A stretch of 64,000 nt of DNA from Herbiconiux sp. Its GTDB lineage: Bacteria; Actinomycetota; Actinomycetes; Actinomycetales; Microbacteriaceae. This document shows positions 52,047-60,548 of the stretch, piece by piece. Each line of letters begins with the position of its first letter. The stretch's first letter is position 1. The stretch is from the NCBI RefSeq assembly GCF_023264855.1, contig NZ_JAHFUW010000003.1, positions 87,030 to 151,029 on the forward strand, given 5' to 3'. Position numbers and translations under genes: made by a program. The notes beneath the pieces were generated by a model. The model did not search any database and was not told the DNA's origin. It was given only the letters and a program-made list of their open reading frames with translations.

Positions 52047-54367
52047 GCATGACCATCCCGGGCTCGGAGGTCTACGCGAGCCGTCCGCAGTCTCCCGAAG
52101 AGCTGCAGAAGCACCTGCCCGCCTCGCTGCGGATGCACACCGTCACCCAGGAGCAGATCGACGCCGTCGACGCGCTCACCTACGAGGTCGTCCGGCACCG
52201 GCTGTGGTCGGTGACCGAAGAGATGGGCGAGGCCCTGAAACGGATGTCGGGCTCGCCGATCGTCACGGATGCGAACGACTTCGACTTCGCGATCGGCGAC
52301 GAGTTCGGCCAGGAGGTGCAGGTGGGCCTCTACAACACCATGCTGGTCGGCGCCGTCGACCTCGCGGTCTACTGGACGCTGCAGCACCGCGCCACGAACC
52401 CGGGCATCGCCGAGGGCGACATGTTCCTCTGCAACGACCCGTGGGTGGGCGGCGGACTGCACCAGAACGACGTGATCGTGTACCAGCCGGTGTTCCACGA
52501 CGGGCAGCTGTTCGCCTGGACCAGCGCCATCTGCCACGAGCCCGACCTCGGCGGCGTGGGCCTCGGCTCGTTCTCGCCGGCGGCGCAGGACGTGTTCAGC
52601 GAGTCGCTGCCCACGCCTCCCGTGAAGGTGGTCCGCGGCTTCGAGCTGCAAGACGACATCGCCGACCTGTGGACCCGCCGCTCGCGCGTTCCGATGCTCG
52701 TGGGCCTGGACCTGCGCGCCAAGATCGGCGCCAACAACGTGGGCCGCACCCGGCTGCACGAGGTGATCGAGCGCTACGGCGCCGACACCGTCAAGGCCGT
52801 GATGAAGCGCATGATGGCCGACTCCGAGTCGCGCCTGCGCAGCAAGCTCACCGAGCTGCCCGACGGCACCTGGAAGGCCACGGGCTACCAGGACCAGTCG
52901 CACGAGGGCGACCGCAGCCTGCACAAGATCACGCTGGCGATGACCAAGGCGGGCGATCACCTCACCTTCGACTTCACCGGCACCGACCCGCAGGCGGGCG
53001 TGATCAACTGCACCTACGCCGGCATGCGCGGCGGGGTGATGCTGGCCCTGCTGCCCATCCTCGCCAACGACATCCCGTGGTCGGCGGGCGGCCTGATGCG
53101 CTGCTTCGACCTGGTGGCCGAGGAGGGCACGATCAACAACGCCACCTTCCCGGCGGCCGTGAGCCGCGGCCCGATCGGCCCCGCCTGGCTCACCGGAACG
53201 CTCGTGGCCGAGTGCCTCTCGCAGATGCTCGACCGCTCGGTCGACCTCGGCAAGAGCGTGCAGGCCTCCTGTTGCGGCACCTGGGACACGGCGGTGATCG
53301 CCGGGCTCGACGAGCGCGGCGCCCAGCCGGTGCCGTTCCTCAACATCCTGATGGAGCCGATGGCGGGCGGATACGGCGCCCGGCCCACGGTCGACGGGAT
53401 GGACACCGGCGGGCTGTTCTGCATCCCGATGGGGCGCATCCCCGACACCGAGATGTCGGAGTTCCTCTACCCGATGCTGGTGCTCTGGCGGCGCGAGGAA
53501 GCCGACTCGGGCGGCCCCGGCCGGCAGCGCGGCGGTGTGAGCGCCTCGCTCGCGATGACGCCACTCGGCACCTCGGTGCCGATGGGGCTCGTGTTCGCCT
53601 CGGCCGGCAAGGCCGTGTCGCAGAACAACGGGCTCTCCGGCGGCTACCCGGGCAACACCGGGCTCGACGTGCTCGTGCGCGACGTGAACGTGCTCGACCG
53701 CTTCGCCGAGGGCACCATGCCCGTGGGGCTCGACGCGATCGGCGGGCGGGTCGAGATCGGCCAGAACTACTCGCAGACCTATGTCGCTCCGGGCGAGGTG
53801 CTCTACATGCACTGGCAGGGCGGCGGCGGTTACGGCGACCCGCTCTCCCGCGCGCCGCAGGCCGTGGTCGACGACCTGCGCTCGGGCAAGGTCTCGCCGG
53901 AGGCGGCCGAGAAGAGCTACGGCGTGCGGGTGGATGCCGGCGGCGGGCTCGACGAGGCCGGCACCCGGCAGCTGCGACGGGAGCTGCTCGAGCAGCGGCG
54001 CTCGCGCTCGGTGATCGACGAGGGCGCCTCGGGCTATCCCGTGCTCGACCTCGCCGGCGGACGGCGGATCGACGACAACCTCGTGCAGCTGCCCGCAGCC
54101 GATGGCGGGGTGGGCCTGGTGGCCTGCGCCCACTGCGGGCAGCAGCTGGCGGATGCCGCGCACGACGACCGGCTGCGGCTCGCCGCGTTCGACGGCGTGC
54201 CCGGCGAAGCGGGACCGCAGGTCACCTCCGACCACGCGAACTACGTCGACGACGACGTGGTGTTCCGGCAGTTCTGCTGCCCCGGATGCTGGACGGCGCT
54301 GTACTCGTCGATCGTGCCGGTGGGACACCCGGATCACGCCCGCCAGATCGCTGTTCTGGCAGGCTAG
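52043..54367 (+). CDS. HyuB-type subunit fused to an acetone-carboxylase-gamma-like zinc domain
   Basis: 774 residues. Residues ~35-600 are hydantoinase B, with GGGLHQND and AICHEPDLGG. H140, D143 and H165 have the same spacing as the Mn ligands I recall from acetone carboxylase alpha (H150, D153, H175). The C-terminus has C695-x2-C698 and CPGC (C746, C749) in FCCPGCWTALYSSIVPVGHP. This resembles the FYCPGCGTQLDVE..PPGHP ending of acetone carboxylase gamma subunits. So alpha-like and gamma-like parts are on one chain. Probable role: ATP-dependent carboxylation of a ketone. Confidence 0.88.
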   Translation: MSMTIPGSEVYASRPQSPEELQKHLPASLRMHTVTQEQIDAVDALTYEVVRHRLWSVTEEMGEALKRMSGSPIVTDANDFDFAIGDEFGQEVQVGLYNTMLVGAVDLAVYWTLQHRATNPGIAEGDMFLCNDPWVGGGLHQNDVIVYQPVFHDGQLFAWTSAICHEPDLGGVGLGSFSPAAQDVFSESLPTPPVKVVRGFELQDDIADLWTRRSRVPMLVGLDLRAKIGANNVGRTRLHEVIERYGADTVKAVMKRMMADSESRLRSKLTELPDGTWKATGYQDQSHEGDRSLHKITLAMTKAGDHLTFDFTGTDPQAGVINCTYAGMRGGVMLALLPILANDIPWSAGGLMRCFDLVAEEGTINNATFPAAVSRGPIGPAWLTGTLVAECLSQMLDRSVDLGKSVQASCCGTWDTAVIAGLDERGAQPVPFLNILMEPMAGGYGARPTVDGMDTGGLFCIPMGRIPDTEMSEFLYPMLVLWRREEADSGGPGRQRGGVSASLAMTPLGTSVPMGLVFASAGKAVSQNNGLSGGYPGNTGLDVLVRDVNVLDRFAEGTMPVGLDAIGGRVEIGQNYSQTYVAPGEVLYMHWQGGGGYGDPLSRAPQAVVDDLRSGKVSPEAAEKSYGVRVDAGGGLDEAGTRQLRRELLEQRRSRSVIDEGASGYPVLDLAGGRRIDDNLVQLPAADGGVGLVACAHCGQQLADAAHDDRLRLAAFDGVPGEAGPQVTSDHANYVDDDVVFRQFCCPGCWTALYSSIVPVGHPDHARQIAVLAG

Positions 54368-54376
54368 ACGCGGAGT

Positions 54377-54393
54377 TTTCCGCTGAACAGAAA
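54377..54393. promoter_or_regulatory. Candidate IclR box 5
   Basis: TTTCCG-CTGAA-CAGAAA, six-base arms matching at 5/6, ten bases after the HyuB-type stop and about 90 bases upstream of the MHS transporter start. Fits the TTCYG-N5-CAGAA pattern of box 1 and suggests an internal promoter. Confidence 0.45.
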
Positions 54394-54481
54394 TCTGCTG
54401 TGCCGCCGGAGCGGGCGTCTTACTGTCGAGTATCGGCAGGCAAGACGCCCGCTCACGACGTTGTGAAACTAGGAGAATTCG

Positions 54482-55819
54482 ATGACGAGTTCGTTGCAGC
54501 AAAGCGCCACACCGGTGGTGGACACCTCCTCGCGGGCCCGGGTGCGGGCCACCGTGCTCGCCACCCTCGGCAACGTGCTCGAGTGGTACGACTTCACCGT
54601 CTACGGCTTTCTCGCCGTCTACATCGCCGCGAACTTCTTTCCAGGAGAAGATCCCATCGCGGCCCTGCTCTCGGCCTTCGGCGTCTTCGCGGTCGGCTTC
54701 ATCGCCCGTCCGCTCGGCGCTCTCGTGCTCGGCCCGCTGGTCGACCGCAAGGGCCGCAAGTCGGTGATGCTGCTGTCGATGCTGATGATGGCCGGCGGCT
54801 CGCTGCTCGTGGGCATCGCGCCGAGCTACGTCACCTTCGGCGCCTTCGGGGCGTTCGTGATCATCTTCGGCCGGCTGCTGCAGGGCTTCTCGGCCGGCGG
54901 CGAGTTCGGCAGCTCGGCCGTGTTCCTGGTGGAGTGGGCGAACCCCAAGCGCCGCGGCTTCTTCGGCAGTTTCCACCAGGTCGCCACCTACGGCGGACTG
55001 CTCGTGGGCGTGGTGTTCGTGGCCGCTCTCACCGCGATCCTCGGCCCGGAGACGATGGCCGCGTGGGGCTGGCGCATTCCGTTCCTGCTCGGTTCGGCCC
55101 TCGCCATCGTCGTGCTCGTGCTGCGCCGCCGGGTGCAGGAGACCCCGGTGTTCTCCGAGGTCAAGGAGGACGAGGCCGAGGCTGCTGCGTCCGGAACGGC
55201 ATCCGCGCCCGTGTCGACATCGCAGGAGCTCGGCGCCGTGGCCGGCTTCTTCCTCACGATCGGCGTGGTGGCGCTCTGGGCCGTGACCTCGATGGTGACC
55301 ATCAATTACATGCCCACCTTCACCGCCAACTTCGCCGGCATCGCCCCGCAGGAAGCGCTCTGGGCCACCTGCATCGGCTGTCTGGTGGCGGTGGTGCTGA
55401 TCCCGCTGGCCGGTCACCTCTCCGACCGCTTCGGCCGCAAGCCCTTCATCATCGGCGCGGCGATCGGCTACATCGTGCTGGCCTACCCGATGTTCTGGAT
55501 GATCGTCGAGGGCCGCGCGTTCGGCTTCGTGGTGCTCGCCCAGGTGATCTTCGCCTTCCCCACCGCCGCCATCGCCGGCACCGGCAGCTCCACCATCTCG
55601 GAGCTCTTCGCCACCAAGCGCCGCGGATCGCTCGTCTCGATCGGATCGGCCATCTCGGTCACCGTGTTCGGCGGGTTCGGGGCCCTCATCTGTACCCTGC
55701 TGATCACGAGCACGGGCATCCCCACCGCCCCGGCGTTCTACGTGATCGGCGTCGCGGTGATCACCCTGATCGCCGGCATCGCCCTGCCGAACCTGGCCAA
55801 GCGCGAACTGCGCCGCTGA
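54482..55819 (+). CDS. MFS transporter, metabolite:H+ symporter (MHS) family
   Basis: 445 residues, 12 predicted membrane helices. MHS features: LGNVLEWYDFTVYGFLAVYIA at the N-terminus, GPLVDRKGRKSVM in the loop between helices 2 and 3, GRLLQGFSAGGEFG, and GHLSDRFGRKPF in the second half. Members import aromatic acids, dicarboxylates, shikimate or betaines with protons. Here an aromatic acid such as 3-hydroxybenzoate is likely. AGGAG lies seven bases before the ATG, and a candidate IclR box is upstream. Confidence 0.92.
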   Translation: MTSSLQQSATPVVDTSSRARVRATVLATLGNVLEWYDFTVYGFLAVYIAANFFPGEDPIAALLSAFGVFAVGFIARPLGALVLGPLVDRKGRKSVMLLSMLMMAGGSLLVGIAPSYVTFGAFGAFVIIFGRLLQGFSAGGEFGSSAVFLVEWANPKRRGFFGSFHQVATYGGLLVGVVFVAALTAILGPETMAAWGWRIPFLLGSALAIVVLVLRRRVQETPVFSEVKEDEAEAAASGTASAPVSTSQELGAVAGFFLTIGVVALWAVTSMVTINYMPTFTANFAGIAPQEALWATCIGCLVAVVLIPLAGHLSDRFGRKPFIIGAAIGYIVLAYPMFWMIVEGRAFGFVVLAQVIFAFPTAAIAGTGSSTISELFATKRRGSLVSIGSAISVTVFGGFGALICTLLITSTGIPTAPAFYVIGVAVITLIAGIALPNLAKRELRR

Positions 55820-55858
55820 GTCTGCACCACCCGAACACCCTGAAGAACGGAGAACACC

Positions 55859-56860
55859 GTGAGCGAACGCCACGTGCTCATCACCGGCGCCGGCATGGTC
55901 GGCACCTCGACGGCCCGCGAGCTGCTCGCCGAGGGCTGGCGCGTCACCCTGGTCGACCGCAGCATGCCGAGCGCCTACGTGCGCGAGGTGCTCGGCGACG
56001 AGGCGCTCGACGAGGGCCGGGTGGCTCTGATCGAGGTCGACCTCACCGATCAGGATGCCCGCGCCGCGGCCGTGCAGGGCCTGCGGGTCGACGCGGTGGT
56101 GCACACGGCCGCGCTGATCGCGGCGCGGGCGCAGCGCGACGTGCTCGAGACGCTCTCGGTGAACGTCGAGGTGCCGCTCTGGCTCGCCGGCTGGGCCCAT
56201 TCGGCCGGTGCCACCCGGTTCGTCTCCATCAGCAGCTGGAGCGTGTTCTCCGAGACCCAGCCCGGGCCCATCACCGAGGATTCCCCGCTGATGACGCACT
56301 TTACCTCGTACTACATCGCGTCCAAGCTCGCGGCCGAGCACCTGCTGAGCGCCTATGCGGCCTCGAGCGGCTTGCAGGTCGTGGCCATCCGCCCCACCGT
56401 CGTCTACGGCTACGGGCCGAACCTCGGCGGCAGTGTGGGCAGCGCGGCGATCGAGGCGCAGGTGCTGCGGGGGGTGCGCGGCGAGAGCATCGAGCTGCCG
56501 GCGAACATCATCTCCACCACCGAGCTGGTGTACGCCGGCGACGTGGGCCGGGCCGTCGCCGCCGCGGTGACGGCGCCGATGGACGGCGCCTTCACCTGGC
56601 ACACCATCGGCTCGCAGGAGACCACGACGATCGACGAGCTCGCCGCCACGCTGCGTGAGGTGTTCCCGGGCGTCGAGGTGACGGTGGGCTCCGGATCGGA
56701 GTTCTCGGTGGTGCCGCCCAAGCAGAGCGCACCCACCGATCTCGCGGAGACGCTTCGCACGCTCGGCATCCCGGTGCCGTTACGCCGCCTCGAGGGGCTG
56801 CAGCGGTTCGCCGACGAGCTGCGCCAGGCCGACGCGCTCGCCGCGGAGGCCGTTCGATGA
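55859..56860 (+). CDS. NAD-dependent epimerase/dehydratase-family protein
   Basis: 333 residues from GTG 55859 (GAACGGAGAACACC upstream). Extended-SDR: nucleotide motif GAGMVGTSTA, Ser in SISSWSVFS, Y and K in YYIASK, then RPTVVYGYG. Not obviously a sugar-nucleotide epimerase; related proteins act as 3-beta-HSD-like or hydroxy-acid dehydrogenases in catabolic clusters. Overlaps the BVMO gene by ATGA, suggesting it supplies or receives the BVMO's substrate or product. Confidence 0.86.
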   Translation: MSERHVLITGAGMVGTSTARELLAEGWRVTLVDRSMPSAYVREVLGDEALDEGRVALIEVDLTDQDARAAAVQGLRVDAVVHTAALIAARAQRDVLETLSVNVEVPLWLAGWAHSAGATRFVSISSWSVFSETQPGPITEDSPLMTHFTSYYIASKLAAEHLLSAYAASSGLQVVAIRPTVVYGYGPNLGGSVGSAAIEAQVLRGVRGESIELPANIISTTELVYAGDVGRAVAAAVTAPMDGAFTWHTIGSQETTTIDELAATLREVFPGVEVTVGSGSEFSVVPPKQSAPTDLAETLRTLGIPVPLRRLEGLQRFADELRQADALAAEAVR

Positions 56861-58365
56861 GCCCGCGGGTCGTGGAGACCGTGATCGCGGGCGTCGGCTT
56901 CAGTGGCCTCTCCGCCGCGCACGAGCTGATCGCGCACGGGCGCGACGACTTCCTGCTGCTGGAGAAAGCCGACGAGGCCGGAGGAGTGTGGCGCGACAAC
57001 GTCTACCCCAACGCGGCCTGCGATGTTCCGGCGCACCTCTACAGCCTCTCCTTCGCGCAGAGTCCGGAGTGGTCGAGCAACTACGCGCTGCAGGCCGAGA
57101 TCCTCGACTACAACAACCGGGTGATCGACGAGCTCGGCATCCGGGAGCGCATCCTGTTCGGAACCGCGCTGGAGAAGGCCGTCTGGGATGCCGGGCGGGC
57201 TCGCTGGCGGCTGTCGCTGTCGACCGGCGAGAGCATCGAGTGCCGGTTCCTGGTGTCGGCGCTCGGCACCCTGAACCAGCCGCTGATCCCCGATCTGCCG
57301 GGCCTGGACGAGTTCGAGGGCCGGATCGTGCACACGGCCGAGTGGCCCGCCGATCTCGATCTGGCCGGCAAGCGCGTCGCCGTGATCGGCGCCGGCGCGA
57401 GCGCCATCCAGGTGGTGCCGCACGCGGTGCAGGTCGCCTCGCAGGTGCTCGTGTCGATCCGCACGGCGCCGCACGTGATGCCCAAGCCCGAGGAGCTCTA
57501 CGACGAGGCCGCGAAGCAGCGGTTCCGCGAGCATCCGGAGCAGCTGGTGGCGCTGCGCCGTGAGCAGTACGACTACTGGAACCACTCCACGCACGCGCAG
57601 GCGGTGATGGACGAGGAGTTCCTCGCCAACGCGGAGCGCGTCTGGAAGGAGCACATGGAGTCGGCCATCGCCGATCCGGAGCTGCGTCGCATCCTGACTC
57701 CCGGATCGCGGTTCGGCTGCCGGCGGCCCGTGGTGTCGAATGCGTTCTACCCCGCTCTCGCCTCGCCGAAGACGACCGTGTTCGACACGGCGATCACCCG
57801 GCTGACGCCCACCGGCGTCGTGTCGGAACGCGGTGAGAAGTGGGCGGCGGACGTGGTGGTGTTGGCCACCGGGTTCCGGGCCACCGAGATGCTCTCGCAC
57901 GTCACCTTCGTGGGTGAGGGCGGCCGGCCGCTCACCGAGGAGTGGAGCGAGGGCGGCCCGCAGGCCTACAAGGGCACGCTGGTGAAGGGCTTCCCGAATC
58001 TGTTCCTGATCACGGGCCCGAACACGCAGGCCTCGGGCTCGATCATCGGGGTCATCGAGGCGCAGACCGGCTTCGTGGCACGGCTGATGGATGACGCCGA
58101 CGCGCAGGGCGCCGACGCGGTGGCGGTGACCCCCGAGGCGCAGGCCGCCTTCGACGACGAGCTCACGGACATGATGGCCCGCAGCGTCTGGGAGATCGGC
58201 GGCTGCGAGAGTTGGTACCGCATCGGCGGCACCGGCCGCGTGGTCACCAAGTGGCCGGGCAGCCTCGACGAGTTCGAGCGGGTGCTGGCCCGCCCCGCCG
58301 CCGCCGACCTCGCCTTCACGAGCGCTCGCGAACCCGCTCGTGCCGGTGCGGTGGCTCTCGCTTAG
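56857..58365 (+). CDS. Baeyer-Villiger-type flavin monooxygenase
   Basis: 502 residues. FAD motif GVGFSG at the N-terminus, BVMO fingerprint FEGRIVHTAEWP starting at residue 153, NADPH-binding GAGASA, and a late VLATGFRATE. The fingerprint matches FxGxxxHTxxWP of cyclohexanone/hydroxyacetophenone-type BVMOs. It would convert a ketone to an ester. Several esterases are encoded in the supercluster. It is the last gene of the plus-strand series; its stop overlaps the convergent MarR gene by four bases. Confidence 0.92.
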   Translation: MSPRVVETVIAGVGFSGLSAAHELIAHGRDDFLLLEKADEAGGVWRDNVYPNAACDVPAHLYSLSFAQSPEWSSNYALQAEILDYNNRVIDELGIRERILFGTALEKAVWDAGRARWRLSLSTGESIECRFLVSALGTLNQPLIPDLPGLDEFEGRIVHTAEWPADLDLAGKRVAVIGAGASAIQVVPHAVQVASQVLVSIRTAPHVMPKPEELYDEAAKQRFREHPEQLVALRREQYDYWNHSTHAQAVMDEEFLANAERVWKEHMESAIADPELRRILTPGSRFGCRRPVVSNAFYPALASPKTTVFDTAITRLTPTGVVSERGEKWAADVVVLATGFRATEMLSHVTFVGEGGRPLTEEWSEGGPQAYKGTLVKGFPNLFLITGPNTQASGSIIGVIEAQTGFVARLMDDADAQGADAVAVTPEAQAAFDDELTDMMARSVWEIGGCESWYRIGGTGRVVTKWPGSLDEFERVLARPAAADLAFTSAREPARAGAVALA

Positions 58366-58802
58366 CGGAGCGCCTGCACCGAGGGGGAGTCGAGCAGGGC
58401 GGTGAGGATGCGGCGCAGCGTCGCGGCATCCTCACCCGTGAGGCCGGCCGTGAGAACCTCGTCGACCCGGGCGACGCGGGGGAGCAGCGCCGCCAGCTCG
58501 GTTTCGCCGAGCGGGGTGAGGTGCAGCACGTTGCGGCGCTTGTCGGCGCCGTCGCGGATGCGCTCGATCAGACCGCGCCGCTCCAGGCGGGCGACGATGT
58601 CGGCGATCGTGGAGCGGTCGAGGTCGAGGCGCTCGACGAGGTGCTGCTGGCTGGCGCCCGGGGTTCCGGCGAGCACGTTGAGCACGCCGAACTGCACGCT
58701 CGTCACCTCGGCCGAGACCTCGCGCTGCCAGGCCGCGACATGCGCCTGCTGGGCGCGGCGGATGAGGTAGCCGGTGTAGTCGGAGACGTCGTGCGGTTCC
58801 AT
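58362..58802 (-). CDS. MarR-family transcriptional regulator
   Basis: 146 residues from ATG 58802. Winged helix domain with TSVQFGVLNVLAGTPGASQQHLVERLDLDRSTIADIVARLERRGLIERI, then the wing DGADKRRNVLHLTPLGE. MarR proteins commonly bind phenolic or aromatic acids. It is the last gene of the gentisate operon, 94 bases after the isomerase gene, so it probably senses an aromatic intermediate and represses its own operon. The dyad over the operon's -10 box is the candidate site. Confidence 0.9.
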   Translation of the reverse strand: MEPHDVSDYTGYLIRRAQQAHVAAWQREVSAEVTSVQFGVLNVLAGTPGASQQHLVERLDLDRSTIADIVARLERRGLIERIRDGADKRRNVLHLTPLGETELAALLPRVARVDEVLTAGLTGEDAATLRRILTALLDSPSVQALR

Positions 58803-58896
58803 GTCGCTTCCGATTCTCGCAGGATGATGCCGACGCCTGTGGGCGGATGCTCGCCGGGCACGGGTGGCGCGAGCCGGCGGAGGCGCGGCGGGCCGC

Positions 58897-59652
58897 TCAG
58901 AGCCAGCGCGGGGCGGGCGCAGCGGGTTCGCCGTCGGCCGTGAGCACGCCATCCGTGCCGCGACCGGTGGCCCAGCGCACCAGGGCCGCGGCGGTTCCAC
59001 GCAGCGTCACCGCGGTCGTCGCATCCGGAACCGTGTTCACCGCCCGGCCGCCGCGGTCGACCGCCTCGAGCAGGTACACCGGCAGTCCCTCGGCCTCGCG
59101 CCGGCGGTCCCAGGCGCCGAGGATGTCGGCCAGCAGTGCGTCGAGCAGCTCCGGCGGGAAGTCCTCGAAGCGGGCGCCGTTGCCGAGGTCGACCGCGTGG
59201 ATCCACACCTCGCGGGTGCGCATCCACACCGTCTCCGACACCGGCACGATGCGGCCCTGCCCCGTGCGCACCTCGTTCGACCAGGCCTCGGCGGGCAGGT
59301 CGCGCCACTCGACCGTGAGGTGGATGGCGGCGTGGTCGCTGAGATTGCGCAGCGCCTGCGTGGGCAGGGTCGCTGAGAACTCGATCTCCTCACCGCGCTG
59401 CTCGCGGGAGGCGTACATCGGCGTCTCGACACCGGTGCGCGCCCATTCGACCAGGCGTGTGATCGCGCGGGCGTTCAGGCCCACGTGGGCGATGAGGTGG
59501 CGCCGGTCCCAGTCGCCGAGCAGCGAGGGCCCGTCGAAGTCCGCGTCGCTCAGCTCGTTCAGTTTGCGCGAGTAGTAGGCCTGGCCGCGGCGCGCCAGCA
59601 GGAGCGCCGCGGCGATGGCCGGGTCGGTGACCTGGTCGGTGCGCGCCGCCAC
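58897..59652 (-). CDS. Maleylpyruvate isomerase, mycothiol-dependent type
   Basis: 251 residues from GTG 59652 (GGAGGG upstream). DinB-like helical N-domain typical of mycothiol-dependent maleylpyruvate isomerases. The metal ligands H56, E148 and H152 have exactly the spacing of H52, E144 and H148 of the Corynebacterium glutamicum enzyme; REVWIHAVDLG holds the last two. Isomerises maleylpyruvate from gentisate cleavage to fumarylpyruvate. Three bases downstream of the fumarylpyruvate hydrolase gene. Its presence implies a mycothiol-making actinobacterium. Confidence 0.93.
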   Translation of the reverse strand: MAARTDQVTDPAIAAALLLARRGQAYYSRKLNELSDADFDGPSLLGDWDRRHLIAHVGLNARAITRLVEWARTGVETPMYASREQRGEEIEFSATLPTQALRNLSDHAAIHLTVEWRDLPAEAWSNEVRTGQGRIVPVSETVWMRTREVWIHAVDLGNGARFEDFPPELLDALLADILGAWDRRREAEGLPVYLLEAVDRGGRAVNTVPDATTAVTLRGTAAALVRWATGRGTDGVLTADGEPAAPAPRWL

Positions 59653-59655
59653 GGC

Positions 59656-60492
59656 TCAGCCCTCCACGCGCACGGGGTTGCGCAGGGTGCCGAGGCCCTC
59701 GATCACGGTGGTGAGGGTGTCGCCGGCGCCGAGGTAGCGCGGGGGCTTCCGGGCGTGGCCGACGCCGCCGGGGGTGCCGCTGGCGATCACGTCGCCGGGG
59801 TTCAGCGTGACGATCTGCGAGATGTACGACACGAGCGCCGCCGGGTCGAACACCAGGTCGCTCGTGTTCGAGTGCTGCAGCACCTCGCCGCCCACCTCGG
59901 TGCGGATGTCGGTGTCGACGCCGTAGGCATCCGGAGTCACCAGGTACGGCCCGAGCGGTGTGGTGGCCTCGAAGGTCTTGCCCTGGAACCATTCGGGCGT
60001 GCGGTACTGGTAGTCGCGCATGGTGACGTCGTTCAGCACCGAGTAGCCGGCGATCGCGCCGGCGGCCTGCTCCGGGCTCAGGCGGCGGGCCTTGGTGCTG
60101 ATCACCACGGCGAGCTCGGCCTCCCAGTCGACGGCGTGCGAGGCGTACTCGGGCAGCACGATCTCGTCGTACGGGCCGATCAGCGCCTCGGGGTACTTGG
60201 CGAACAGCGTGGGGAACTCGGGCAGCTCGCGGCCCATCTCGAGGATGTGGTTGCGGTAGTTCAGGCCCACGCAGACGATCTTCGAAGGGGCGACCACGAC
60301 CGGCGCCCAGTCGGTGTCGGCGATGCCGGTCATCGGATGCGCGGTGCCCGTGGCCGCGTCGGCTACGGCGCGCCAGTCGGCGGTCGCGAGCAGGGCGCCC
60401 ACGTCGGCGTAGCCGTCGATCTCGAGGGCGTCGTCGGAGTCGATGCGGACGGCGACGGTGCCGGCGGGCGTGCGGAGGGTGGCGAGTTTCAT
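59656..60492 (-). CDS. Fumarylacetoacetate-hydrolase-family protein, probable fumarylpyruvate hydrolase
   Basis: 278 residues from ATG 60492. FAH fold with VCVGLNYRNHILEMG, then the metal-site region DWEAELAVVI, YSVLNDVTMRDYQ, QGKTFEATTPLGPYLV and NPGDVIASGTPGGVG. The context between gentisate dioxygenase and maleylpyruvate isomerase makes fumarylpyruvate (giving fumarate plus pyruvate) the probable substrate, rather than fumarylacetoacetate or a homoprotocatechuate derivative. Confidence 0.92.
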   Translation of the reverse strand: MKLATLRTPAGTVAVRIDSDDALEIDGYADVGALLATADWRAVADAATGTAHPMTGIADTDWAPVVVAPSKIVCVGLNYRNHILEMGRELPEFPTLFAKYPEALIGPYDEIVLPEYASHAVDWEAELAVVISTKARRLSPEQAAGAIAGYSVLNDVTMRDYQYRTPEWFQGKTFEATTPLGPYLVTPDAYGVDTDIRTEVGGEVLQHSNTSDLVFDPAALVSYISQIVTLNPGDVIASGTPGGVGHARKPPRYLGAGDTLTTVIEGLGTLRNPVRVEG

Positions 60493-60548
60493 GTCGGTGC
60501 TTTCTGGTTCCGGGGCCGGATGGCGGTCGGCCGTCGTTCTGGTGGGCT

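Noticed and set aside
49875..54367. Annotation as plain 5-oxoprolinase or N-methylhydantoinase
   Set aside because: Possible from the family names, but the Cys4 C-terminal domain resembling acetone carboxylase gamma and the aromatic/ketone gene context argue against it.
51836..56602. A very long open frame (about 1,590 codons) on the minus strand
   Set aside because: It lies antisense to well-supported genes (HyuB-type, MHS transporter, epimerase). Its translation is low-complexity Arg/Gly/His/Asp-rich, and such frames arise from the high third-position GC of the real genes.
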